Assembly: GCA_947175645.1 (NCBI GenBank) | Contig: CAMWNP010000016.1 | Location: 1-60,952, forward strand | Reading direction: 5' to 3' | Origin: an uncultured Porphyromonadaceae bacterium | GTDB lineage: Bacteria; Bacteroidota; Bacteroidia; Bacteroidales; Muribaculaceae | Length of the DNA: 60,952 nt | Notes under the pieces: model-generated | The model's input: the letters and a program-made list of their open reading frames with translations, nothing else | Told to the model about the DNA's origin: nothing | Database searches by the model: none | Made by a program: the position numbers and the translations under genes | Shown here: piece by piece, positions 15,117-24,800 of the stretch | How positions within the stretch are numbered: position 1 is the first letter of the stretch | How the letters are laid out: each line of letters begins with the position of its first letter

Positions 15117-16670
15117 TTACAAGGGTATGTTACCGTGCTTCTTGGCGGGGTTGGTAACTTTCTTGGTAGCGAGTTGCTGAAGCGCACGGATAATGCGGAA
15201 ACGGGTGTTGCGGGGTTCGATAACGTCATCGATGTATCCGTAACGTGCCGCATTATAGGGGTTGCAGAACAGTTTGTTGTATTCTGCCTCTTTCTCAGCA
15301 AGCACAGCCTTGGGATCTTCGGCAGCCTTTGCTTCCTTTGCATAGAGCACTTCAACCGCGCCGGCTCCACCCATAACTGCGATTTCCGCTGTAGGCCATG
15401 CATAGTTCATGTCGCCGCGGAGTTGTTTGCAACTCATCACAATGTGGCTACCGCCGTAACTCTTGCGCAGTGTAACGGTTACTTTGGGCACTGTAGCCTC
15501 GCCGTAGGCATAAAGGAGTTTTGCTCCGTGGAGGATGACACCGTTGTATTCCTGACCTGTTCCGGGAAGGAATCCGGGAACGTCGACCAGTGTTACCAGA
15601 GGAATGTTGAAGGCGTCGCAGAAACGTACGAAACGCGCTGCCTTGCGTGAAGCGTTTGAGTCAAGTACGCCGGCAAGGTATTTGGGCTGGTTGGCAACGA
15701 TACCAACTGACTGACCGTTGAAACGTGCGAAACCAACTATGATGTTCTTGGCGTAGTCGCGCTGGATTTCAAGGAATTCACCATTGTCCACGATAGCACC
15801 GATAACCTCATACATGTCGTAGGGCTTGTTGGCTGAATCGGGGATGATCTCGTTCAGAGAGTCTTCCAGACGGTCGATGGGGTCAGTACACTCAACCAGG
15901 GGAGCCTCTTCGAGGTTGTTCTGGGGAATATAACTGAAGAGTTTGCGGATGATGCGGAGTGCTTCTTCTCCATCTTCAGCGGCGAAGTGAGCCACGCCGC
16001 TCTTCTGTGAGTGAACTTCTGCACCGCCGAGGGTGTCCTGTGACACATCTTCTCCGGTAACTGTTTTAACCACTTTCGGACCGGTGAGGAACATGTAAGA
16101 GATACCTTTTGCCATGATGGTGAAGTCAGTGAGCGCGGGAGAGTATACAGCACCGCCGGCACATGGTCCGAGGATGGCTGAGATCTGGGGAATAACGCCG
16201 GAGGCAAGGATGTTGCGCTGGAAAATTTCAGCATAACCTGCAAGAGCGTTGATACCTTCCTGGATACGTGCGCCACCTGAGTCGTTCAGACCGATTACGG
16301 GGGCACCCATCTTCATGGCCATATCCATGATTTTGCAGATTTTCAGCGCGAGCATTTCAGAAAGCGCACCGCCGAAAACGGTGAAATCCTGTGCGAAAAC
16401 GTATACCAGACGGCCGTCGATAGTACCGTAACCGGTAACTACACCGTCGCCGAGATATGATTTTTTGTCAATGCCGAAGTTGTAGCAACGATGGCGGACA
16501 AACATGTCGAGTTCTTCGAATGAACCTTCGTCAAGCAACTGGGCGATACGCTCGCGGGCGGTGTATTTGCCGCGCTCGTGCTGCTTGTCGATGGCTTTCT
16601 GACCACCGCCGAGTCGAGCCTCGTTACGGAGTTCAATAAGTTCTTTGACTTTTTCGAGTTGACTGCTCAT
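15117..16670 (-). CDS. mmdA: Methylmalonyl-CoA/propionyl-CoA carboxyltransferase subunit
   Basis: A 517-residue biotin-dependent CoA carboxyltransferase with two crotonase-like halves. The N-terminal half has [16 protein letters not shown] and [12 protein letters not shown] (the acyl-CoA oxyanion loop). The C-terminal half has [14 protein letters not shown] and [11 protein letters not shown]. It moves CO2 from (S)-methylmalonyl-CoA to biotin, giving propionyl-CoA. Followed by the LTD-OadG gene after 20 bases and preceded by the epimerase. Confidence 0.93.
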   Translation of the reverse strand: MSSQLEKVKELIELRNEARLGGGQKAIDKQHERGKYTARERIAQLLDEGSFEELDMFVRHRCYNFGIDKKSYLGDGVVTGYGTIDGRLVYVFAQDFTVFGGALSEMLALKICKIMDMAMKMGAPVIGLNDSGGARIQEGINALAGYAEIFQRNILASGVIPQISAILGPCAGGAVYSPALTDFTIMAKGISYMFLTGPKVVKTVTGEDVSQDTLGGAEVHSQKSGVAHFAAEDGEEALRIIRKLFSYIPQNNLEEAPLVECTDPIDRLEDSLNEIIPDSANKPYDMYEVIGAIVDNGEFLEIQRDYAKNIIVGFARFNGQSVGIVANQPKYLAGVLDSNASRKAARFVRFCDAFNIPLVTLVDVPGFLPGTGQEYNGVILHGAKLLYAYGEATVPKVTVTLRKSYGGSHIVMSCKQLRGDMNYAWPTAEIAVMGGAGAVEVLYAKEAKAAEDPKAVLAEKEAEYNKLFCNPYNAARYGYIDDVIEPRNTRFRIIRALQQLATKKVTNPAKKHGNIPL

Positions 16671-16701
16671 AATGAGTTGTTATTATAATAATGTGTATGA
16701 T

Positions 16702-17124
16702 TTATTTCTTTTTGGGGTCCTCGCAGAGTTCTACCAGAGTACCAACGGTTGATTTGGGGTGAAGGAAAGCGATGTTCAGACCTTCGGCGCCTTTACGGGG
16801 AGCCTTGTCAATGAGGCGGCAGCCTTTTTCTTCCGCTTCTGCCAGTGCGTTAGCCACACCGTCCTCAACTGCGAAAGCAACGTGCTGAATGCCACCGCGA
16901 CCGCCGTTGTTGGCGATGAATTTTGAGATGGCGCTGTCTTCTGAAGTACCTTCAAGAAGTTCAATCTTTGTCTGACCTACCTGGAAGAAGGCGGTGCGCA
17001 CTTTCTGGTCTGCTACTTCTTCGATAGCGAAGCATTTGAAACCGAGGATGTTTTCGTAGAAGGGAATAGCCTCCTCCAGTGAGGGAACTGCTATACCGAT
17101 GTGTTCAATATGAGAAATGTTCAT
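16702..17124 (-). CDS. mce: Methylmalonyl-CoA epimerase
   Basis: A VOC-fold enzyme of 140 residues converting (R)- and (S)-methylmalonyl-CoA. Two beta-alpha-beta-beta-beta units carry metal ligands in HIEHIGIAVPSLEEAI, GGIQHVAFAVED and VELCED. First gene of the propionate operon, preparing the isomer for the carboxyltransferase. Confidence 0.94.
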   Translation of the reverse strand: MNISHIEHIGIAVPSLEEAIPFYENILGFKCFAIEEVADQKVRTAFFQVGQTKIELLEGTSEDSAISKFIANNGGRGGIQHVAFAVEDGVANALAEAEEKGCRLIDKAPRKGAEGLNIAFLHPKSTVGTLVELCEDPKKK

Positions 17125-17183
17125 ATCAGTGATTAGTTATTTAAGGAATAATGATTGATAATTCACTCTGTTTTGTGCAGGTG

Positions 17184-17219
17184 CAAAATAGCCTTTTACA
17201 CTTTTACCCTGCAAAATTA
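17184..17219 (-). promoter_or_regulatory. Promoter region of the propionate operon
   Basis: Two overlapping candidates on the minus strand. One is TTTG (17212-17215), 21 bases, then TATTTTGC (one base short of consensus). The other is TAATTTTG (17212-17219), an exact TAnnTTTG without a good upstream TTTG. Either gives a 60-90 base leader for mce. Confidence 0.5.
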
Positions 17220-17284
17220 AGAAATAAATTGGTTTATTCGGTGTTTTTTTCTTTTTTTTCTTTCATCATCAACCTCATCAACTC

Positions 17285-18130
17285 TTAACACTCGCCCTTA
17301 ACACTCGCCGGGTTGTCAACATTTGAGAGATTTTTCCAGTAATCGATTTCTTTCCTGCATTTCATCTTTTCCGTATCAGACAGTTCCGGAGTCTCCTCCA
17401 GATATTCCTCATAGATTTTGGCGATGGCCTCAGCCCCCTTTTTATCGCCGTTCAGGAATGCTTCCTGAAAGAAATCAAATGACTTCTCAAATGACTTTTC
17501 GCAGCCCAGGCCATCGGCATATAACCACCCCATACGGTAAGAATAATCTTCAGGAGATAGTCGGGCGGCCACGGAAGTCCATTTGAACAGTTGCGCCCGC
17601 CATTCATCATCCTCAATATATAGCGGCATGATCAAATCCCAGTAGTAGTCACTCAACCTTCCGGCCGCCTCCGAATTATCTTCGGCTATCGATTCCAGAT
17701 ATTCAACCGCAATTTCCGGATCACCCCCCTGAGCGGAATCAAAATAGTAGTCACCGAGCCACAACACCGCGTATGGGCGCCAGACGCTTTCAATTCCGGC
17801 ACATCCTGCATAAAACCTTTCTGCATCATAATGATCATATTTCTGTCGCGGTCCCCCGTGTTCTTGATCAGGGGTCTCGGCATTGTCACACATGAAGCCT
17901 AACAGAAAGTAACCTAAAGGATCTCCTCCCTCGGTTGCTCTTTCTGCCAGTTCAAAGCATTTATCCAAGTCTGCGGGATATCCTATACCTTCATGATACA
18001 TTAATGCACGGAGTCCGTCACTCTCACTGCTCTGCGGAGCATTTTCAATCAGGCATTTGATTTGCGTTTCAACATCAGGATTATTCTCAAGATGTTTGTG
18101 AAGTTCAAGAAATTTGTCAGTTAATGTCAT
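17285..18130 (-). CDS. Sel1-repeat protein
   Basis: A 281-residue all-helical protein with Sel1/TPR-like repeats: ALMYHEGIGYPADLDKCFELAERATEGG, GYFLLGFMCDNAETPDQ, RMGWLYADGLGCEKSFEKSF and EAFLNGDKKGAEAIAKIYEEY (phrases shown apart). No signal peptide, so probably cytosolic. Such repeats are protein-binding scaffolds. Its ATG overlaps the stop of the acetyltransferase gene, and it is the last gene of a four-gene operon of unknown purpose. Confidence 0.7.
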   Translation of the reverse strand: MTLTDKFLELHKHLENNPDVETQIKCLIENAPQSSESDGLRALMYHEGIGYPADLDKCFELAERATEGGDPLGYFLLGFMCDNAETPDQEHGGPRQKYDHYDAERFYAGCAGIESVWRPYAVLWLGDYYFDSAQGGDPEIAVEYLESIAEDNSEAAGRLSDYYWDLIMPLYIEDDEWRAQLFKWTSVAARLSPEDYSYRMGWLYADGLGCEKSFEKSFDFFQEAFLNGDKKGAEAIAKIYEEYLEETPELSDTEKMKCRKEIDYWKNLSNVDNPASVKGEC

Positions 18131-19311
18131 TTCAGGACGGTGTATTTTATTATGTGACGGATAAGTCCATCGTATTTTTCTGATGTGGACACAATCTCAA
18201 ATCCAAGGTTTCTGAAATTTATCAGACTATGTGCATTGTCAGGAGACACCGTGGCGACAATCTGTTTAATTTCATTCTCTTCTGCCATCTTTATACATTC
18301 CTTGAGCAAAATTGTCTGTAATCCATAACCTCTCCACTCCGGTGAGACCATAACGGCATCGAACGTGAAGGAATGTTCCGGATCACAACCGATTTCATTT
18401 GCAAGATTGCGATGACCAATTCTGTTGACAACTGTTACGGCAACTCCCACCAAAGTGTTCTTATAGAAAACCCCCGTCACTTTATCCAGGTGAAGTGATT
18501 CCAAAAGTTCCTCCCGCGACAGGGGATAATAAAGGTTTTCGTCAGGAAGCATGCTGACACATTCATCCTGCAGATCCAGTATTTCGCCTAAATTGTTGAA
18601 TGATAAATCTTTAATTGTAAACTCCTTATCTCTTGCTGTCACGTTGTGAGAAACGCAACTGCCTGACTGTAAACAATCATGCATGTATGTTTTGTTTTTG
18701 AGATAATCTTCACTGAACATGAACTTATGCAAAGGTATCCGATCTTTCCAGTCCGTCCCTCCGGACTTTTTCCTATATCGTATCCAGGCCTGATATAATT
18801 TGAATATCTGAACATAAGATGAAGATGTGGGAAGCAGGTAGTTCTCTTGAATATAAGGATTGTGGACAAAGATGAAGAACCGGTAGCCAAAAAGGTCGTC
18901 AAGGTCCTCGATATCGGCTATCTCGTTCCTGTAAAGAAGATAAAGATTTTCAAAGAACGTGCAGTATTGGGCGATTTCCACACTTTTTACTTTTGACCAT
19001 AATGAGTCACATTTCTTACGGTCAAGTTCATTTTCCTCCAGCAGTTCATAGACCTTCATCAATCTGTCGCTGTCATGGAAATAGTTGTTAAGATTGATAA
19101 GCATATCGCTGCAAGTGACATGCTGACCATTCTTAAGTTCTATTGCGATGAAGATTGTGCCGAGCAAAGTCACAGCCAAAGAAAAAATCCCCACCGAGGC
19201 TTCTTCTCCGGTCTTGAACCACATTATCACGCACAAACATAATAATAGAAGGATAATACAGGACAGGATGATGATGGTGGCTAATCCCGAACGGCGTCTT
19301 AAGTTATTCAT
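18127..19311 (-). CDS. Membrane-anchored GNAT-family acetyltransferase
   Basis: A 394-residue protein. Two N-terminal transmembrane helices (ATIIILSCIILLLLCLCVI and IFSLAVTLLGTIFIAIEL) are followed by a helical segment (~60-215) and a GNAT domain (~235-390) with VSPEWRGYGLQTIL as the acetyl-CoA loop and NFRNLGF. The catalytic part should face the cytosol. The substrate is unknown. The ATG at 19311 is preferred to a GTG at 19329. Just after the stop of the upstream gene (TGAAATG) and overlapping the Sel1 gene by 4 bases. Confidence 0.7.
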   Translation of the reverse strand: MNNLRRRSGLATIIILSCIILLLLCLCVIMWFKTGEEASVGIFSLAVTLLGTIFIAIELKNGQHVTCSDMLINLNNYFHDSDRLMKVYELLEENELDRKKCDSLWSKVKSVEIAQYCTFFENLYLLYRNEIADIEDLDDLFGYRFFIFVHNPYIQENYLLPTSSSYVQIFKLYQAWIRYRKKSGGTDWKDRIPLHKFMFSEDYLKNKTYMHDCLQSGSCVSHNVTARDKEFTIKDLSFNNLGEILDLQDECVSMLPDENLYYPLSREELLESLHLDKVTGVFYKNTLVGVAVTVVNRIGHRNLANEIGCDPEHSFTFDAVMVSPEWRGYGLQTILLKECIKMAEENEIKQIVATVSPDNAHSLINFRNLGFEIVSTSEKYDGLIRHIIKYTVLK

Positions 19312-19312
19312 T

Positions 19313-20116
19313 TCAGTCAAATAATACACGAGGATTCATTTGTTTGGGGGAACGCCATTCAATATTATAGCGTTCCTTGAGGTACTCACGTTTGGCGGAC
19401 CAATAGGAATGGCAGAACCCCATTTTTCGCGGTACGTCAGCGAACCGTTCGCTGAGATAGTCCTCCACGTCATAGTAAATTTCTTCCCACTTGAGGGTGT
19501 ATTCGACCGGATCGCATCTGAGTCTTCCTAAAGTCGGATTATGACAGATATCCGATAGTTCCTCAGACGAAAACATTGAGGTGATGGCAGCATCCATATC
19601 AGCAGCCTGCTTCTCATTTGCGGGAATATTATCTTGCCCGTCATGGATATCCCGGAGAAGCAACCGGAGTTTGAGAAGTTGTTCTGCGTATTCCTTTAAA
19701 TCGGCGTTCAGGTTGTTGTTCTTAAAAGCAATAGCAAGGAAGGTTAAAAGGAGTCGGTAATACTCATGATGATATACCGAATACTCGAGCGAATCAAGAA
19801 AGCGGGGAACTGTTTCTTCGATCACTTCCCAAGGGATGTCTGATTCCCGCAGCACTTTCCTAACCTCGAAGGATAACTGTCCAAGCGGACGAAACACCTT
19901 GATGGATACATAGGCCTCTGCAAGGAGCGTGTATAGTTCCAGCAGTTCTTCCCCATGCGTGGCTATGGATTGCTCTTCTCCTATTTCGGAAATCTGCATT
20001 TTGAGATGTTCAATATCCATATTGCTTCCGGACGACTTTTTTGTTCTGCGGTGGAGGGGCTGCAACGTATCAGATATGATCGACCTTATCTGAAGAATCA
20101 GTTCCTTAATTTTCAT
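19313..20116 (-). CDS. Uncharacterised helical protein
   Basis: A 267-residue, mostly helical, soluble protein with no signal peptide. Residues 1-100 are acidic helices. The C-terminal part has a WEEIYYDVEDYLSERFADVP segment and ends IEWRSPKQMNPRVLFD, an ending that looks conserved rather than random. I do not recognise the family. It lies in the four-gene operon, 125 bases downstream of a polytopic membrane protein and with its stop touching the acetyltransferase start. Confidence 0.5.
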   Translation of the reverse strand: MKIKELILQIRSIISDTLQPLHRRTKKSSGSNMDIEHLKMQISEIGEEQSIATHGEELLELYTLLAEAYVSIKVFRPLGQLSFEVRKVLRESDIPWEVIEETVPRFLDSLEYSVYHHEYYRLLLTFLAIAFKNNNLNADLKEYAEQLLKLRLLLRDIHDGQDNIPANEKQAADMDAAITSMFSSEELSDICHNPTLGRLRCDPVEYTLKWEEIYYDVEDYLSERFADVPRKMGFCHSYWSAKREYLKERYNIEWRSPKQMNPRVLFD

Positions 20117-20241
20117 TTTTCAATCTTTACCGAGGCTCCTGTTCCGGAAATACCATCAGGTCAACTCTGTGCAGGCGTATCTCCGCAGAAGGGTGCTTTT
20201 TCCCGTTATCCTTATTGAAAGAAGAATTTATAAATTAGATA

Positions 20242-21450
20242 TCAGTCATCAAGTTTATAGAATTTCCCATCATTGTGACTTTTCGCAGTTCCGTCGACAT
20301 ATCGTGAGCCGGTGTGTACCCGTCCTGATTGATCAACGAATGTAACTTTTTGCGGACCTTTGACAACTCCGATAAGGAAAGAGAGGATGAATGATATAGC
20401 AACCAAGAATATTGCCCCTACTATGGCAACGAACAGCAGGATCAGTCCAAGCGACATAACCATCACTATCAGACCAATGCTGTCAGCAACGTAGAAAAGG
20501 GGGAATATTATTCCGGGGATTAGTCTGCCTTTGGAGAATTGATAGATTGCTCCTGCAATAGCAGCGCAGACAATGCCCGCAGCCATCACATAATAGATTG
20601 TGGCAGACACCTCGAATATGATGAGGATTATGAGCATTATGCCGAATATAAATGGAAGATATGCCGCCTTTACAATCCATTTGGGCGTCTCTCCACCATC
20701 ATAATAGTCTTTTTTCAACAAGTGTATGGTAAGACTGCTTCTTACGGTGAAACTGCTGCTCCAGAGGTCATAGAATAAATAGGCCTGAGATGCACTTACA
20801 ACAGTGAGAATCAGGAAATTCAGCAACACTTTACCCCAGCCGCCGACAATATCCGATATAAGGAACCAGAAGGCATGAGGTTCGTAACTGAGAAAATACA
20901 TTATCTCTGCTGCCGACATCACGGCCAGGGACAGACCCACAAGTGACAATCCAATGATGCCGCATCCTCTGATGTTGGCGAGGATACGGAATACAACCGC
21001 ACAGCCTATCGCTATCAGCGCCAGATATATCCATTGTATGGGATCAGTGGTGACATTCATTGCCCATTCCATTGCCGGAACAATTTTTTGATCCTTAAAA
21101 CTTCCCTGCTTGACGGCGTTGTCGTTAAGATAGACCAAAGTATCAGATGGTTCTAAACGAATCGGATGGATATTGTTGACATAGATATAGGCTCTGGTTC
21201 CCTTATGATCAATAGGAATTCTCAGTGTTCGCTCTCCCTTGTGCTCTTCAAGATATGTGACTGTTTCCGGAGTTGCAAACACAGTGTCTCCTTTAGCCAC
21301 TTTGTCAGGAAGAGTCTCTTTAACACTTCCGCTTTCGTTCAGAATGTATAGCGGAGCCTCTTTCAATGTGACGTAAGCCTTGTTGACGGCAGAGAAACCT
21401 GTCGTTGCAAAAAGAAGAGCCACCAAAAGCAAAAATATTTGTTTTTTCAT
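20242..21450 (-). CDS. Uncharacterised polytopic membrane protein with SH3-like N-terminus
   Basis: A 402-residue protein from the ATG at 21450. It has a signal peptide (LLLVALLFATTGFSA), an exported ~100-residue beta region resembling a bacterial SH3 fold (KAYVTLKEAPLYILNESG, KGDTVFATPETV), then about six transmembrane helices and a short soluble C-terminus (VKGPQKVTFVDQSGRVH). An earlier in-frame start at 21519 adds residues without signal-peptide character. First gene of the four-gene operon. Family not recognised. Confidence 0.6.
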   Translation of the reverse strand: MKKQIFLLLVALLFATTGFSAVNKAYVTLKEAPLYILNESGSVKETLPDKVAKGDTVFATPETVTYLEEHKGERTLRIPIDHKGTRAYIYVNNIHPIRLEPSDTLVYLNDNAVKQGSFKDQKIVPAMEWAMNVTTDPIQWIYLALIAIGCAVVFRILANIRGCGIIGLSLVGLSLAVMSAAEIMYFLSYEPHAFWFLISDIVGGWGKVLLNFLILTVVSASQAYLFYDLWSSSFTVRSSLTIHLLKKDYYDGGETPKWIVKAAYLPFIFGIMLIILIIFEVSATIYYVMAAGIVCAAIAGAIYQFSKGRLIPGIIFPLFYVADSIGLIVMVMSLGLILLFVAIVGAIFLVAISFILSFLIGVVKGPQKVTFVDQSGRVHTGSRYVDGTAKSHNDGKFYKLDD

Positions 21451-21589
21451 GTTTTTAGAGCCGCTGATTCCGGGCGGACAAAGTTTGTTTAAATAAAGCG
21501 CAGGAATCATGCGCGGCAAACGTTATGATTATATAAGGTACTCCCTCATTCCGGCATCAGTATATGCCACTGGTCAGAGGTGGTCGTTG

Positions 21590-21597
21590 CAAAGTTA
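21590..21597 (-). promoter_or_regulatory. -7 box of the four-gene operon
   Basis: TAACTTTG on the minus strand, an exact TAnnTTTG. The implied leader is about 130 nt, long enough for regulation. The TTTG element is not at standard spacing. Confidence 0.5.
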
Positions 21598-21730
21598 CAA
21601 AAAATATTTATAACTCTGATAATCAAAGGATAAATTAAGAACAGGGTATTGATAACAGACTGTGATTTATTGATTTAATTAACTTAATTTTGGATTTATG
21701 TAAGTAATTATGCAAAATGAATGGAATAAA

Positions 21731-21762
21731 CTTGCATATCTTATGTTTATTGTATAAATTTG
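21731..21762 (+). promoter_or_regulatory. Promoter of the large secreted protein
   Basis: CTTG (21731-21734), 20 bases, TAAATTTG (21755-21762). Transcription would start about 70 bases before the ATG at 21839. Confidence 0.65.
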
Positions 21763-21838
21763 CAACCACTTTTATCTACAGAATATCAAATTAACATACC
21801 AATAGTTACATATTTTTATTTTTTTACATTTCACAGTC

Positions 21839-24800
21839 ATGAAAAAAATTGTTTCAGTCTTGCTTCTGTGGATTCTGGGCTTTACCCTCACACAAGCAGA
21901 AACACAGCAGGGGCAACGTCGCATGGCCGATTCTGAAACTTCACCTGAAGTCAGCCGAATCGTAGCAAAAGCCGACAATCGCTCTGCCGCCGCGGCACTG
22001 ACCGCACGTTCAGTTGCCGCTCCCGGTTCCTCTCTTATCACCTCTCCCGCTTCTCCCTCGTTGAAGCATGGAATCACCTCTCGCTTATCCGCGCATCAAC
22101 CACGCAAGGTTTCATCCACGCTCGATGTTTACGGAACCGTGATCTTCGCTGACTCATGGACATCATCCGATGCTCCTTACGGGGTATATAAAATTCCCGT
22201 TGCAAACGGTGCTGTATCCGACAAACTGTTCGGTGTGAACAAAAATCCAATTTTCAGTTTCTTCGACGGAGAACAGAGCGTCTACACCCTCTATGAACTC
22301 GCATACGGAACATGGGTGATGGGCTATGACCTCTATGTCTATGATACTGAGTCAAAAAAGAATGTCAATATCATTGAATTCGACGATCTTCCCATCAAGG
22401 CCACTGACGTAGCATACGACCCTACCTCAGGTAAAGTCTACGGATTATTCTCCGGCGAATACTATGGATCGGATTACCGTTACTGGGGTTACCTCGACAT
22501 CAAAACCAAGAAAGTCATTTCAATAGTCAACTACGACTTCTCGCTCCGCGGTGTTGCCATCGACAAGTTCGGCCAGGCTTACGGTATTGACCTTGAGGGT
22601 GCACTGTATAAGATTGAGAAGGAAACGGGTGCATACACCAAAATAGGTGGCAGCGGATGCCCCGGTCTCAAATATATGAGTTCCGCAGCCTATAACGATA
22701 AGGACAACAACATAATGCTGACCTACAGCAACGACAACGGCGGCGGTATGGTGTCAATCGATCCTGCTACCGGTAATGCCACCGAAGTTTCCGTATTCGC
22801 CGACGGCGATGAGGTCATAGGTCTTTATATCCCGTTCCAGGCTCCTGACAAGGCTCCCGCCACTCCTTCATTCAGCGTTGCTTGTGCCGAAGGTTCGATG
22901 CAGGCCGATTTCACAGTGGGTATGCCTGAAACTCTGTTTGACGGAACTTCAGCCGCAGGTCAGGGGATGGGCTACAGAATCTATGCAAACGGATCAGAAA
23001 TACTCTCCGGAAACAGCGTAGCCGGTGCTACGGTCAAAGTTTCCAAGACACTCACCGCAAGCGGAATCACTAATTTCGTTGCCGTTGCAACCAATGCGGA
23101 AGGTGAATCAAATCAGGCGAAAGCATCATGCTACGTGGGTAAAGGTACTCCCGCCGCCACCGGCAAGGCTCTTCTCTCCTACGAAAACGGTTCGCTGATC
23201 CTCACCTGGGAAGCCGTGACTGAATCCTCTGACGGAGGATATATCAATCCAGCCGATGTCCGCTACGATGTCGTAGACAGCGAAAACAACGTTGTGGCAT
23301 CAGACCTCGCCGTGACAACCTGGAGCAAACCACAGGCAATCCCCTCTACAATGACCGGCTACTCCTTCGGAGTAATAGCCAAGTATGACGGCAAGACTTC
23401 CAAAGCCATCATGTCAAACAGCATCTTCCTCGGTCACTACACCGCTCCCGCCACCGTCTCTTTCCTTTCTGCAGGAACGTTCGAGCAGCATAAGGTCATA
23501 GACGCCAATGCCGACGGTTCGACTTGGGTGGCTGACACAAGCAAGGGTGCCACATATAAGTATAACAAGAATAACGATGGCGACGACTGGCTGATTTCTC
23601 CCGCTTTCTATCTTGAGGCAGGCAAAGCCTACGATTTCCAGGCGCTCGCTCACGCTTACGGTGACAAATATCCTGAAAAGATTGAGATATGCATGGGAAC
23701 GGCTCCTGCTGCCGAGGCCATGACAACCACTCTTGTAGAAACAACCACACTCGGTGGTGCGTCACAAGCCCTCACTGCCAATGTGGCTCCCACCGTTTCC
23801 GGTGAATATTACTTCGGTTTCCACGCTGTCAGCGATGCATATCAGTGGAGCCTTTATCTCACCCAGTACAGTATTTCCGAACCGTTCGGTGCAACTGCAC
23901 CTGATTGTGTGACCGATCTTACCCTCACACCTGATATCACAGGAGATCTCAATGTTGCAATCTCATTTAAGGCACCGGCAAAAACAGTTGTTGGAGCCAA
24001 CTACACAGGCGGGATGAAAGTGAACATCCTCCGCGACGGCGAGGCTGTGGCCACCATTGACGCAACTGCAGGTGCAACAGCCACATACACTGATAAAGTG
24101 ACCGAAGCAGGTGAACACACTTATACTGTCATCACCGCAAACCTCGCCGGTGATACCGGACGTTCCGCTTCCGCCAATGTATTCGTAGGTCCGAACGTGC
24201 CCAATGCTCCCGTTGATGTCAAAGCCGTTGAAAATGCCCAGAATCTCGGTGAACTCACCCTTACGTGGAAAGATCCTGAAACTGACATTGCGGGAAATCC
24301 CCTCCTTCCGTCAAATCTGAAATATAACGTTTACTTCTATGACACGGCAAAAGAAGGTTTCACCCTGCTCAACGCCGAACCTATTTCAGAACGTACTTAT
24401 ACCTTCCGCGCCCAGTCAGCCGATGCTCCCCAGGCTTTTGCACAGGTGCTTATAGAAACAATCAACCGCGGGGTGGTCGCTCAGGAGTATGCCGGTCCCG
24501 GAATGGTTGCCGTAGGTCCCGGCTACACTCTCCCCGTTGCCATGACCTGTCTTGAGGATGCAAAGAAATATAACCTTGGAATGGATGACTGGGACGGATG
24601 TGAATTCGGTATGAAAACCGACGGTGAAATGTCGTCCGTGACATCTCAGGACGGTGACGGTCAGTTCTTCTACGGAGAACGTGTGGGAAGCAGCGCAACC
24701 CTCGGTATGGGAAAAGGTGTGGGCGACTTCATATTCGGAAAAGTCGATCTCAAAGGAGCGAAGAATCCGGTGTTCTCACTCTACACATGGAAGATTACTG

